The position numbers were made by a program, and so were the translations under genes. A DNA stretch of 30,656 nt from Christensenella sp. UBA1782 (GTDB lineage Bacteria > Bacillota > Clostridia > Christensenellales > DTU072): positions 1 through 30,656 of the forward strand of contig DCGI01000005.1 in NCBI GenBank assembly GCA_002315475.1. Reading direction: 5' to 3'. This document shows, piece by piece, positions 16,224 through 25,078 of this stretch (positions are counted from its first letter, which is position 1; each line of letters begins with the position of its first letter). The notes under the pieces are model-generated. The model was given only the letters and a program-made list of their open reading frames with translations. It did no database searches and had not been told where the DNA came from.

Positions 16224-17037
16224 AAAGAAATTGCGCCTAAGCAAAGGGACGATGGCGTTTCCGTACTTTGCCGTCAGCGTTCTGTTCGTTATCGTTCCGC
16301 TTGTTTTGATTTTAGTTTACGCCTTTACCGACGCAAGCGGAAACTTTACATTCGAGAATTTCGCCCGTTTGGGAGCGGCTTCTTCGTGGAAGAGTATCAT
16401 TCGGAGCTTTTTGATAGCTTTCTTTACCACCGTCATTTGTCTGTTGCTTTCCTATCCGACGGCATTGGCTCTGACGAAAATCAAGGCGAGTAAAAGGATG
16501 ATTATTTTGATGATTTTCATTATGCCGATGTGGATAAATTCCCTTCTGCGTATCTATGCGGTTCAGCTTTTTTACGCCGACACGTTGGGCATGGAAAAAG
16601 GCTTCGTACTGACCTTAATCGGTATGGTCTACGACTTCTTTCCTTTCATGCTGCTGCCCATATACACCATTCTTGCCGATATGGATAAAATGGTTCTGGA
16701 AGCGTCCGCCGATCTCGGTGCCAAACCTGCGGAAACCTTTTTCAAGGTTCGCTTGCCTCTTTCCATGCCCGGTATCGTCAGCGGTGCGCTGATGGTATTC
16801 ATGCCGGCGATGTCCTCTTTCGCCGTCAGCGATATTTTGGGATACGACGGCGGCAGTGCCACGTTCTTGGACGGAAAACTGTTCGGAAACGTCATTTACT
16901 ATTACTTTGAACGGGGAAACTACAACAGCGGTAGTGCGCTTGCGTTATTGTTACTCGTTTTGATTCTTTTCTCCACGTTCCTCAGTAACGTGTTGACGAA
17001 AGGAAAGACCGCTCGAAAAGGAGGTACGATCGCATGA
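16213..17037 (+). CDS. potB: Polyamine ABC transporter permease 1
   Basis: This 274-residue integral membrane subunit has about six hydrophobic helices. It carries the ATPase-docking EAA loop (LEASADLGAKPAETFFKVRL, about 160-180) typical of binding-protein-dependent permeases. It forms the translocation channel with the following permease. The start is the ATG at 16213, with AGAGG 7 nt upstream; an in-frame TTG 6 nt earlier is less likely. The gene overlaps potA by 11 nt and the next gene by 4 nt (ATGA), so the subunits should be made in step. Confidence 0.94.
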   Translation: MKSKKKLRLSKGTMAFPYFAVSVLFVIVPLVLILVYAFTDASGNFTFENFARLGAASSWKSIIRSFLIAFFTTVICLLLSYPTALALTKIKASKRMIILMIFIMPMWINSLLRIYAVQLFYADTLGMEKGFVLTLIGMVYDFFPFMLLPIYTILADMDKMVLEASADLGAKPAETFFKVRLPLSMPGIVSGALMVFMPAMSSFAVSDILGYDGGSATFLDGKLFGNVIYYYFERGNYNSGSALALLLLVLILFSTFLSNVLTKGKTARKGGTIA

Positions 17038-17861
17038 GTAAACAAAAGAAAACGTTGCTTCTCAGTATTGTGTTCCTTGTGATCATGATTATACTGACGT
17101 ATTTGCCGGTAGCCATTTTGACGGTATATTCTTTTACCGAGTCCAAAACCATCGGGGTATGGAACGGGTTTAGTTTTGAACTGTACAAAGAACTTTTTAC
17201 CGACGACGAAATATTGACCGCCCTCAAAAACACGTTGATTATCGGTCTTTCGGCATCGGCTCTCGCCGTTGTTTTGGGGACGCTCGCCGCTATCGGCATC
17301 CATTCGATGAAAAAAGCTCCTCGTATGGTGATGGAAAGCATCAATCAAATCACCATGGTCAACGCCGATATCGTCACCGCCATCGGGTTTATGTTGTTGT
17401 TTTTGTTCGTCATCTTCATCCCGAACGATTACGCCTCCTTAATCATTGCCCATACCGTCATTTGTACGCCCTACGTGATTATGAGCGTTCTGCCTCGTTT
17501 GAGCCAATTAAACCCCAACGTTTACGAGGCGGGGTTGGACTTGGGAGCGACGCCGGTTCGAGCGCTGTTTTCCATTATTCTGCCCCAACTGATTCCCGCT
17601 GTCATTGCGGGCTTTGCGTTGGCGTTCACCATCAGTTTGGACGACTTCACCATATCGACCTTCGTCAGCAGCAGCGTGGAAACCATTCCGCGGTTTCTCT
17701 ATAACAAATTAAAAGTGAAAGGGGTTATGCCCGTTCTTCGTGCGTTATCGGTCTTCATTATGGCGGCGGTTTTCGTGGTACTGATCGTGATAAACTTTTT
17801 CTCCATGCGTACCGAACGGAAAAAACAACAAATCGAAAAGAATTTAGGAGGTGCAAAATGA
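17034..17861 (+). CDS. potC: Polyamine ABC transporter permease 2
   Basis: This 275-residue permease pairs with PotB. It has about six membrane helices and an EAA loop YEAGLDLGATPVRALFSIIL (about 169-188). The following segment FALAFTISLDDFTISTFVS is the pattern seen in PotC/YdcV-type permeases. AAAAGGAGG lies 9 nt before the ATG. Its start and stop overlap the neighbouring genes by 4 nt each (ATGA), which points to tight translational coupling. Confidence 0.95.
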   Translation: MSKQKKTLLLSIVFLVIMIILTYLPVAILTVYSFTESKTIGVWNGFSFELYKELFTDDEILTALKNTLIIGLSASALAVVLGTLAAIGIHSMKKAPRMVMESINQITMVNADIVTAIGFMLLFLFVIFIPNDYASLIIAHTVICTPYVIMSVLPRLSQLNPNVYEAGLDLGATPVRALFSIILPQLIPAVIAGFALAFTISLDDFTISTFVSSSVETIPRFLYNKLKVKGVMPVLRALSVFIMAAVFVVLIVINFFSMRTERKKQQIEKNLGGAK

Positions 17862-19159
17862 AAAAGAAGATAGTACCTTTCTTGTTGAGCGTGGTTTTGG
17901 TTCTTTCCTGTTTTTGCGGACTTTGTACCCTTTCCGCTTGTTCGGGAGAACGTGCAATAACGCTTAGAATCGCCAATCAAGGCGAATATATGCCCGAAGA
18001 AGTTTATCTCGGCTTTGTCGATTGGTATTATGAAAAAACGGGCAAAGAAGTCATCGTCGAATACAAAGAATTCGATACCTGCGAAAACCTGTACACTTGG
18101 ATTGCTCGCAAGCACGAAGACTACGACCTCATCTGCCCGTCCGATTATATGTTGCAAAGAATGCGCTCCGAAGGACTTTTGCAACGGTTGGACGAAGAAA
18201 CGTTGCAAGCGGTCAACAACGCCGTCAATCCCGCCATTATCGACATGGCGAAGGATTCTTACGATCCCGAGTTTGCGTACAGTTGCCCCTATCTGTGGGG
18301 GACGCTCGGCATTATGTTTAATACCAACAGCGACGGCGAAGCGGGTTTGCAAAACGAAGAAACGACTTTCGGCACGTGGGACGTCATGTGGGACGGTACC
18401 TACCGTAACAAAATTTTCATGAAAGACAGCGTGCGGGACGCCTATTCGGTAGCCATGATTTACGCCATGCGGAACGAACTTCGTGCCGCCATGGGGGAAG
18501 AACGGAACTACGATTCCGAAGCCTATCAAGCCATTCTGCACGATATTTTCGATTCTTCTTCGGAGGAAAAAGTTGCCCTTGCCAAAGCGAGTTTGCTCGC
18601 CCAAAAACCCAACGTATACGACTACGAAGTGGATTCGGCAAAGGACGTCCTTTTACGGGACAGCGAAGGGGAGCACGGCTACTTCGGTCTGTTTTGGAGT
18701 TGTGACGCCGGTTATATTATGACGGGCGACGACGAAGAAGACACCAACAAAAACCTCTATTATACCGTCCCTTACGAAGGCGGTAACGTATGGGTGGATA
18801 GCTTTGCCATTCCCGTTTATTCGCAAAACAGCGAGGCGGCGAACTGGTTTATTCGTTACCTTTGCGAAGGCGAATGTGCCTACGACGAGGAGTCCGAAGA
18901 GTTGACGTCGGTAGGGTACGCCTGCATGGACTACGCCGGTACGACCACCGCCATGATCGCCTGTGCCGACCAATACAAAGCCGATCTTGAAGAAGACGAA
19001 GACGGATTCTTCGAGGGGACATACGAAGGGTTTAAGGAAATGTACATGGATATGCTCTTTCCTTCCGAAGAAACACTAAAACGGTGTGCCATTATGAAGG
19101 ATTTGGGAACCTATAACTACGATTTAGACGAAATGTGGATAGACGTCCTACTGGGATGA
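17858..19159 (+). CDS. potD: Polyamine-binding lipoprotein
   Basis: This 433-residue extracellular substrate-binding lipoprotein is anchored to the outer face of the membrane. Its signal peptide ends in the lipobox LSAC with modified C28. PotD-like text includes YDLICPSDYMLQRM (about 88-101) and CPYLWGTLGIMFN (about 148-160), which are typical of spermidine/putrescine-binding proteins. It is about 80 residues longer than the classical PotD, with acidic insertions near the C-terminus (for example DLEEDEDGFFEG). GGAGG lies just upstream of the ATG, within the end of potC. The exact polyamine cannot be told from sequence. Confidence 0.94.
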   Translation: MKKKIVPFLLSVVLVLSCFCGLCTLSACSGERAITLRIANQGEYMPEEVYLGFVDWYYEKTGKEVIVEYKEFDTCENLYTWIARKHEDYDLICPSDYMLQRMRSEGLLQRLDEETLQAVNNAVNPAIIDMAKDSYDPEFAYSCPYLWGTLGIMFNTNSDGEAGLQNEETTFGTWDVMWDGTYRNKIFMKDSVRDAYSVAMIYAMRNELRAAMGEERNYDSEAYQAILHDIFDSSSEEKVALAKASLLAQKPNVYDYEVDSAKDVLLRDSEGEHGYFGLFWSCDAGYIMTGDDEEDTNKNLYYTVPYEGGNVWVDSFAIPVYSQNSEAANWFIRYLCEGECAYDEESEELTSVGYACMDYAGTTTAMIACADQYKADLEEDEDGFFEGTYEGFKEMYMDMLFPSEETLKRCAIMKDLGTYNYDLDEMWIDVLLG

Positions 19160-19171
19160 TGGGAGAAAAAG

Positions 19172-19834
19172 ATGATAGGAATCGTGATTGCGATGGAAAC
19201 CGAACTTCGTCCGTATTTGGACGGAACGGAAACCTGTACCCGTATCGGCGGAAAATTGTTTTATACGCTGCGAGTGGGCAACAAAAAGGCGGTTATCGTG
19301 TATAGCGGAATCGGCAAAGTCAACGCCGCTTACGCCACGACTTTGCTTTGCGAACACTTCGCACCCGATTTGATCATCAGTACGGGTGTCAGCGGCGGTT
19401 TGGGACGAAGTAAGATTTTGGAAGCGGTGGTTGCCACCGCTACGGTACAACACGATGCGGACACTTCGCCGCTTGGCGATCCCGTCGGTTTGGTCAGTAC
19501 CGTCAATAAAATATATTTCGAAACCGACACGAAGACGACCGACCTTTTCTGCTCGGTATTGGGGGCAAAAAAAGGCGTCATAGCGTGCGGCGACCAATTT
19601 ATCGCCGACGCCGAAAAATCCAAAAGAATCGTCGATTTGTTCGGTGCCATAGCCTGCGACATGGAGAGCGGTGCCATCGGGCAAATCGCATACCTCATGG
19701 GTACCCCTTATGCGGTGGTGCGTTGCATCTCGGACGGAGCCGACGAAAATGCCGACATCAGCTTCGAAACCCTCTGCACAAAGGCTTCCGTCTTGTTACA
19801 CGATGCCGTAGAAAAAGCAGTCAGACAGTTGTAG
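19172..19834 (+). CDS. mtnN: 5'-methylthioadenosine/S-adenosylhomocysteine nucleosidase
   Basis: This 220-residue cytoplasmic enzyme cleaves adenine from methylthioadenosine and S-adenosylhomocysteine. Catalytic and binding residues match the family: IAMETEL with E11 (E12 in the E. coli enzyme), SGIGKVNAA (45-53), DMESGAIGQ with M164 and E165, and RCISDGAD with D188 as the general acid. Methylthioadenosine is the by-product of spermidine synthesis and of radical-SAM chemistry uses of SAM, so its place 12 nt after potD makes functional sense. GGGAG precedes the ATG by about 7 nt. The length is close to the family norm of about 230. Confidence 0.95.
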   Translation: MIGIVIAMETELRPYLDGTETCTRIGGKLFYTLRVGNKKAVIVYSGIGKVNAAYATTLLCEHFAPDLIISTGVSGGLGRSKILEAVVATATVQHDADTSPLGDPVGLVSTVNKIYFETDTKTTDLFCSVLGAKKGVIACGDQFIADAEKSKRIVDLFGAIACDMESGAIGQIAYLMGTPYAVVRCISDGADENADISFETLCTKASVLLHDAVEKAVRQL

Positions 19835-19840
19835 AAAATT

Positions 19841-20998
19841 ATGTATGAATTAGTTATTACCACCGCTTTCGGCGTGGAAAGCGTGACGAAAAGAGAACTG
19901 CGCCGTATGGGCGTGGAAGATCCGAAGGCAATCGAGGGGAGTATCCTCGTCAACGGAACCGATCGGGATATTGCTCGGTTCAATATGGGACTGCGTACGG
20001 GGGAGCGGGTTTATATCAAACTCGCTTCCTTTTATGCCGATACCTTCGATATGCTTTTTGACGGTACCAAAGAGATCGCGTGGGAAGAATATTTGACTGC
20101 CGACGCCAAAATCGTCGTGAACGGAAAATCGAAAAAAAGCACCTTGTACGCCCTTTCTTCCTGTCAAAGCATCATCAAAAAAGCCATTCTCGTTCGGCTC
20201 ATGCAAAAGCGCAGGCAGCACACCTTTGAGGAGTCGGGTGCGACGTATACGGTGGAATTTACCATCAACGATAATCAAGTCACCCTTTTACTGGACACGT
20301 CGGGTAAAGGGTTACATAAACGGGGGTATCGGGATTTGGTTGCACCGGCACAGATGAAAGAAACGTTGGCGAGCGCCATCGTGTCCCTTTCCGATATGCG
20401 GTGGGAGCGTCCCTTTATCGATCCTTTTTGCGGTTGCGGAACCTTCGTCATCGAAGCGGCTCTGTCCGCCTTATGTATAGCACCGGGAAAGAATCGGGAT
20501 TTTGACTTTTTGCACTGGAGCTTCTTCCCGAAAAAAGAATATCGGGAGGCTTTGCAAGAGGCACTCGACCAAGAGAAACTTGACCGAGAAATCCATTTTT
20601 GCGGATACGATATTGATCCCGAAGTGATAAAACTTGCTTTGCACCACGCCAAGAATGCGGGGATTGAGGACAAAGTGCATTTTCAGGTACGGGACGTAAG
20701 AGAGCTTTCCAGCCGTTTTTCGGAGGGGGTACTTTGTTGCGATCCGCCGTACGGAAAACGATTGGGGGATACCAAAGGCGCCAAAGAACTGACAAAGATT
20801 CTCGGAGAGCGTTATCGGGCGTTGGGGCAGGGTTGGTCGTGTTACGTGGTTTCCGCCGTGCCCGACTTCGAACGCCACTTCGGAAAGACCGCCGCAAAGA
20901 ACCGAAAGTTTTTTAACGCCAACGAACTGTGCCGACTGTATTGTTATCCGGTCGATCGCAGAAAAGAAAAAAAGGAGTCGAATGAAACCGATTATTAA
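19841..20998 (+). CDS. rlmL: THUMP-domain 23S rRNA (guanine-N2) methyltransferase, RlmL/YpsC-like
   Basis: This 385-residue SAM-dependent methyltransferase probably makes m2G in 23S rRNA. It has an N-terminal ferredoxin-like/THUMP RNA-binding part (about 1-155) and a Rossmann methyltransferase (about 160-380). Motif I is DPFCGCGT (194-201) and the catalytic loop is CDPPYGKRLG (300-309). Relatives normally read NPPYG there, so Asp replaces Asn. It lacks the second methyltransferase half found in E. coli RlmL and matches the shorter Bacillus type. No good ribosome binding site precedes the ATG. It begins 6 nt after mtnN and overlaps tilS by 17 nt. Confidence 0.88.
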   Translation: MYELVITTAFGVESVTKRELRRMGVEDPKAIEGSILVNGTDRDIARFNMGLRTGERVYIKLASFYADTFDMLFDGTKEIAWEEYLTADAKIVVNGKSKKSTLYALSSCQSIIKKAILVRLMQKRRQHTFEESGATYTVEFTINDNQVTLLLDTSGKGLHKRGYRDLVAPAQMKETLASAIVSLSDMRWERPFIDPFCGCGTFVIEAALSALCIAPGKNRDFDFLHWSFFPKKEYREALQEALDQEKLDREIHFCGYDIDPEVIKLALHHAKNAGIEDKVHFQVRDVRELSSRFSEGVLCCDPPYGKRLGDTKGAKELTKILGERYRALGQGWSCYVVSAVPDFERHFGKTAAKNRKFFNANELCRLYCYPVDRRKEKKESNETDY

Positions 20999-22250
20999 AC
21001 CGTTTCGAGGGAAAATAGGCGTCGCCGTCAGCGGGGGCATGGACAGTATGTGCCTGCTCGACGTCATGCGCAAGACACAGAAAAATATCGTGGTCATCAA
21101 CATCGAGCACGGTATTCGAGGGGAAGAATCGGTGTCGGACAGTCTGTTCGTTTCTTCCTATTGTAAGCTTATCGGCGTGCCTTGTCTGCAGTATTCGGTA
21201 GACACCCTGAACCAACTGCAACCGGGAGAAAGCGTAGAGTTGACGGCGCGTCGTCTTCGATACGAAGTCTTTGATCGCCTTTTGGCGGAAAAGACGGTAG
21301 ACGCCGTAGCCCTTGCGCACCATGCGGAAGACAATGCGGAAACCATTTTAATGCGTATCTTTCGCGGGACGGGCGTACGGGGTTTGATCGGCATGGGAGA
21401 ACGTTACGGCTATATTCGCCCCCTTCTCGGCGTACCGCATAAAGAAATCGAAAAGTACGTGGAGGAGCATGGTATTCCTTTCGTTACCGACAGTACCAAT
21501 TTGACCGACGACTGTACGAGAAACTATATTCGCCACGAAATCATGCCGAGAATCAAAGTCCTTTATCCCAACGTAATCGACGCCTTCGTGCGACTGTCCG
21601 AGAACGCCAAAGAAACCGATTCTTATTTGCTTTCCTGTGCGCCCGATTCTCGCAAAACATCGTACGGGTATATCATAAAAGATTGTTTTGAGTATCCTAA
21701 AATCATTCAAAAGTATGCCGTACGGAAGTTTTTTGAATCAATCGGTATCTTTCAGGACATTGAAAAAACGCATTATGACAGCGTTATCGAGCTTGGCAAA
21801 AAAACCAATAATACCATTACGGGTTTCCCGTTCGGGTATCGTGTTTTGAAGATGAACGCCGATTTGTGCATTTCGTCGCAACACTTCTATCCCTACGAAA
21901 AGAAATACGAAGAAAACGGTACCTACGAATATGCCGGTTATTCGTATCGCTTCGAGAGAGGGGATGGTTTGGTGAAGGGTTGCACATTGAACCCCGACGC
22001 CGTTCCCGCAGGGTGCGTAGTGCGTACGCGATTGGACGGCGACACCTTCCGACGGGTACACGGAAAAAATAAATTACTGAGCGACTTTTTGAACGAGAAG
22101 AAACTGAATGCCTTTCAGAAAGAAAAGATTTTAGTGCTTGCGCAGGGGAGTACCGTCTACGCCGTACTCGGTATCGAAACGGCGGAATCGGTCAAGGTAG
22201 CCGAAAACGGCGTATTTTTAATCGTCAAGAAGGAGGAGATATGTCCTTAA
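20982..22250 (+). CDS. tilS: tRNA(Ile)-lysidine synthetase
   Basis: This 422-residue enzyme attaches lysine to C34 of the tRNA-Ile with CAU anticodon, changing both decoding and charging. It is essential in most bacteria. The PP-loop ATP site SGGMDS is at 17-22. Further TilS signatures are HHAEDNAET (113-121), RPLLG (146-150) and DSTN with RNYIRH (170-185). The C-terminal TilS_C-like part includes LDGDTFRR and ends near residue 415. AAGGAG lies 4 nt before the ATG, within the end of the methyltransferase gene. The following gene overlaps by 10 nt. Confidence 0.96.
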   Translation: MKPIIKPFRGKIGVAVSGGMDSMCLLDVMRKTQKNIVVINIEHGIRGEESVSDSLFVSSYCKLIGVPCLQYSVDTLNQLQPGESVELTARRLRYEVFDRLLAEKTVDAVALAHHAEDNAETILMRIFRGTGVRGLIGMGERYGYIRPLLGVPHKEIEKYVEEHGIPFVTDSTNLTDDCTRNYIRHEIMPRIKVLYPNVIDAFVRLSENAKETDSYLLSCAPDSRKTSYGYIIKDCFEYPKIIQKYAVRKFFESIGIFQDIEKTHYDSVIELGKKTNNTITGFPFGYRVLKMNADLCISSQHFYPYEKKYEENGTYEYAGYSYRFERGDGLVKGCTLNPDAVPAGCVVRTRLDGDTFRRVHGKNKLLSDFLNEKKLNAFQKEKILVLAQGSTVYAVLGIETAESVKVAENGVFLIVKKEEICP

Positions 22251-23584
22251 GCATACCGTCCTTTCTGACCGAATTTGCCGCCCTTTTTCCCGTTCCTCTT
22301 TATTTGGTGGGAGGCTACGTTCGGGACGGGGTGCGAGGGATTGTTTCGGATGACTACGATATAGCATCCTCGTTGCCTTGCGAAGAAGTGGAAAAACTGG
22401 CAAAAGGGAAATATCGCATATCCACCATCAAGCGGGATACGGGGACGGTCGGCATTTCGGTAGACGGGCACGAGTTACAGTATACTTCCTTTCGAAAGGA
22501 TATTTATACGACGGGACACACCCCCGCACAAACCCAACCGGCAAGTATCGAAGAGGATGCCCGCCGTCGCGATTTCAAAGCCAACGCCGTCTACTATAAC
22601 CTGCGGGAGAACGTTTTTTTCGATCCGCTCGGCGGGTTGCAAGATATAGAACGCCGAGTTTTGTCTGCCACCCGCCCACCCGAGGAGGTTTTTTCGGAGG
22701 ACGGACTTCGGTTGTTGCGTCTGGCAAGGATCGCCGCCGAGACGGGTTTTTCCGTCGAGGAAGGCACCTTACTCGGTGCCAAGCATAACGCCTTCCGTAT
22801 TCGAGAAATCGCTCCCGAGCGGATTCGTGTGGAATTGGAAAAGATTTTACATGCCGATAAGCCTTCCGGCATTTTCGGTGCTCCTTCGCGCGGATTGCGA
22901 TTGTTGGAACAAATCGGCGTATTGGAGATTCTTCTCCCCGAATTGACGCTCGGCATCGGTATGAAGCAGCGGAGCGATTTTCATCGGTTCGACGTCTTCG
23001 GACACATTCTGTCGGTGATAGATTATGCCGACCCTTCCGTCCGTACCGCCGCCCTTTTTCACGACATCGCCAAACCCTACTGTCAAAAGAATTTCGGTTC
23101 TTACCACATGCACGAAGTATACGGAGAACAGTTGACGGAAGATATTATGAACCGTTTACGGTACTCAAAAGCGGAAATAAAGATTACCAAACGCCTTGTT
23201 AAGTGGCACATGCTTGACCTACGAGGGGATATGCGTGAAAATAAAATCCGAAAATTCGTGCAAGAAAACGCCGACATTTTGGAATTACTTTGTCTGTTAA
23301 AAGAGGCCGATATGTACGGCTGCGGTATCGTTACGTCGGGAGCTTGTTCGGCTGCGGAACGCCTAAGAACCACCTATAAAAGGATGAAGGCGGAGGGTGT
23401 GCCTTTTTCCAAAGCGGAACTTCTCGTCAAAGGGGAGGATTTACCCCCGCCCGAGATTTTGCCGTATAACGAACGGGAGAGTGCGTTAAAAAATTTACTC
23501 ATAGCCTGTTCGGAAGTAAATACCCCCTTGACAACGAGAGAAAAACAATTACAATATTTATATCGTTATTCTAAAAAGAGGTAA
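22241..23584 (+). CDS. cca: CCA-adding tRNA nucleotidyltransferase with HD domain
   Basis: This 447-residue class II nucleotidyltransferase probably builds or repairs the CCA end of tRNA. Motifs are GGYVRD (24-29), the metal-binding DYD (38-40), RRRDF (108-112) and ERIRVELEK in the neck region. A C-terminal HD domain carries HD at 274-275 (ALFHDIAKP). Some relatives add only A, only CC, or are poly(A) polymerases, and the sequence alone does not exclude this. AAGGAGGAG lies 2 nt before the ATG and the start overlaps tilS by 10 nt. Confidence 0.93.
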   Translation: MSLSIPSFLTEFAALFPVPLYLVGGYVRDGVRGIVSDDYDIASSLPCEEVEKLAKGKYRISTIKRDTGTVGISVDGHELQYTSFRKDIYTTGHTPAQTQPASIEEDARRRDFKANAVYYNLRENVFFDPLGGLQDIERRVLSATRPPEEVFSEDGLRLLRLARIAAETGFSVEEGTLLGAKHNAFRIREIAPERIRVELEKILHADKPSGIFGAPSRGLRLLEQIGVLEILLPELTLGIGMKQRSDFHRFDVFGHILSVIDYADPSVRTAALFHDIAKPYCQKNFGSYHMHEVYGEQLTEDIMNRLRYSKAEIKITKRLVKWHMLDLRGDMRENKIRKFVQENADILELLCLLKEADMYGCGIVTSGACSAAERLRTTYKRMKAEGVPFSKAELLVKGEDLPPPEILPYNERESALKNLLIACSEVNTPLTTREKQLQYLYRYSKKR

Positions 23585-23591
23585 ACATATT

Positions 23592-24194
23592 ATGGATTGG
23601 CACATTGATGACTACCAACAGGAATTTATCCGTATTTATACGGAGAACGTCAAACGAGAAGGCTCGGAAAAGCTTTTGGATTGGTTGAAAAACAAATCGG
23701 ATTTCTTCACTGCACCGGCTTCTTCCCGCTTCCACTCGAATTTTCAAGGCGGACTTTGCGAACACTCGGTCAAGGCGTATTTTCGGTTTTTGCAGAATTT
23801 GGACACCGAGTACGAAGGCGAATGGGAGAACGTTATTTCCCCCGAAAGCGTGGCGATTATTGCCTTGCTTCACGACTTGTGTAAAGTCAATACCTACAAA
23901 ATAGATTATCGAAACGTCAAAGTCAACGGGGCGTGGGAACAGAAGAGCTATTATTCCACCGAGGACGATCTTCCCTACGGGCATGGGGAAAAATCGGTTT
24001 ATATGATAAGCGGGTTCATGCGTTTGACGCGGGAAGAAGCGATGGCGATTAACTGGCACATGGGCGCTTATGACCAGCGTGTCTTGGGCGGCAGTTACGC
24101 CCTCGGTGACGCCTATAACAAGTTTCCCAACGCTCTGCTTTTTCACATTGCGGATATGCAGACCACGTATTTAGACGAAGTTACCGAAAAATAG
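23592..24194 (+). CDS. HD-domain phosphohydrolase of unknown substrate
   Basis: This 200-residue protein has HD-superfamily metal ligands: H58 (GGLCEHSVKAY), H94-D95 (ALLHDLCKV), H131 (GHGEKS), H156 (NWHMG) and D188 (HIADM). That set fits a dinuclear HD hydrolase acting on nucleotides or nucleic acids. The HExxK-like N-terminal region also resembles the HD family that includes the 3'-5' exoribonuclease YhaM, but there is no OB-fold. It sits 7 nt after cca, so a role in RNA processing is plausible. AGAGG lies about 11 nt upstream of the ATG. Confidence 0.88.
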   Translation: MDWHIDDYQQEFIRIYTENVKREGSEKLLDWLKNKSDFFTAPASSRFHSNFQGGLCEHSVKAYFRFLQNLDTEYEGEWENVISPESVAIIALLHDLCKVNTYKIDYRNVKVNGAWEQKSYYSTEDDLPYGHGEKSVYMISGFMRLTREEAMAINWHMGAYDQRVLGGSYALGDAYNKFPNALLFHIADMQTTYLDEVTEK

Positions 24195-24204
24195 GAGAAT
24201 CAAA

Positions 24205-25077
24205 ATGAAAGCTTTACAATGTACGGACACCTTTACTTTAACCAACGGCGTACAAGTCCCCTGCATCGGCTACGGCACTTGGCAAACACCGAACGACGGC
24301 ACCACCGCACAAGGGGTTATGGATGCCGTTCGGCTCGGCTATCGCCATATCGACACCGCTTGGGTGTACGGGAATGAAGAAGACGTCGGTGTCGGTATTG
24401 CGAAATGCGGCGTCAAGCGGGAAGAACTTTTCGTGACGTCTAAACATTGGGTAACCGAACGCGGTTATGAAAAAACCATTCGTGCCATCGATACGTCGTT
24501 ACAAAATCTCAAAACCGATTATATGGACTTGTATTTGATTCATTGGCCTTGCGTGCAGAAGATTTCCGAAAACTGGGAAGAAATCAACGCCGACACGTGG
24601 CGCGGATTCGAGAGAGCGTATAAGGACGGAAAAATTCGTGCCATCGGCGTCAGTAATTTTCAGGAAAAGCATATCGATTCTTTGTGGGCGCATGCCGAAA
24701 TCAAACCGATGGTCAACCAACTGGAATTTCATCCCGGCTATACGCAAATCGAAAACGTGCGTGCCATGCAGGAGAGAGGTTTGCTCGTCGAGGCGTGGAG
24801 TCCGCTCGGGAGCGGTGCCGTTTTGAAGGATGCCCGCCTTGTCGAGATTGCACAAAAGTACAACAAGAGCGTTGCGCAAATCTGCGTTCGTTTTGCTTTG
24901 CAAAACGGTATTTTGCCTTTGTTGAAATCGGTGAAGCCCGAACATATCAAGAACAATGCCGACGTGTTCGATTTCGTTCTTGCCGAAGAAGATATGCAAA
25001 AACTCTTTGCCGTCGAAGGTTTGGGTTTTTCCACCTATTTGCCCGAAGACGCCCCTGCCGACGCCCTTTGTGAATAA
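24205..25077 (+). CDS. Aldo/keto reductase
   Basis: This 290-residue NAD(P)H-dependent (alpha/beta)8-barrel reductase acts on an aldehyde or ketone. The catalytic tetrad is complete: D50, Y55, K80 and H113 (HIDTAWVYGNE, TSKHW, LIHWP). GVSNF near 149-153 and the loop EFHPGYTQ near 174-181 are typical. It resembles the AKR5-like bacterial 2,5-diketogluconate and glyoxal reductases. GGAG lies about 7 nt before the ATG. The glycyl radical enzyme starts 1 nt after its stop, so it may reduce that enzyme's carbonyl product; this link is inference. Confidence 0.95.
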   Translation: MKALQCTDTFTLTNGVQVPCIGYGTWQTPNDGTTAQGVMDAVRLGYRHIDTAWVYGNEEDVGVGIAKCGVKREELFVTSKHWVTERGYEKTIRAIDTSLQNLKTDYMDLYLIHWPCVQKISENWEEINADTWRGFERAYKDGKIRAIGVSNFQEKHIDSLWAHAEIKPMVNQLEFHPGYTQIENVRAMQERGLLVEAWSPLGSGAVLKDARLVEIAQKYNKSVAQICVRFALQNGILPLLKSVKPEHIKNNADVFDFVLAEEDMQKLFAVEGLGFSTYLPEDAPADALCE

Positions 25078-25078
25078 G

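Noticed and set aside
17699..18604. A 301-codon minus-strand open frame across potC and potD
   Set aside because: It is antisense to two well-supported genes and shows no family motif or ribosome binding site.
24956..25078. Longer start for the glycyl radical enzyme
   Set aside because: It would overlap the reductase by about 120 nt with low-complexity text unlike the family N-terminus.
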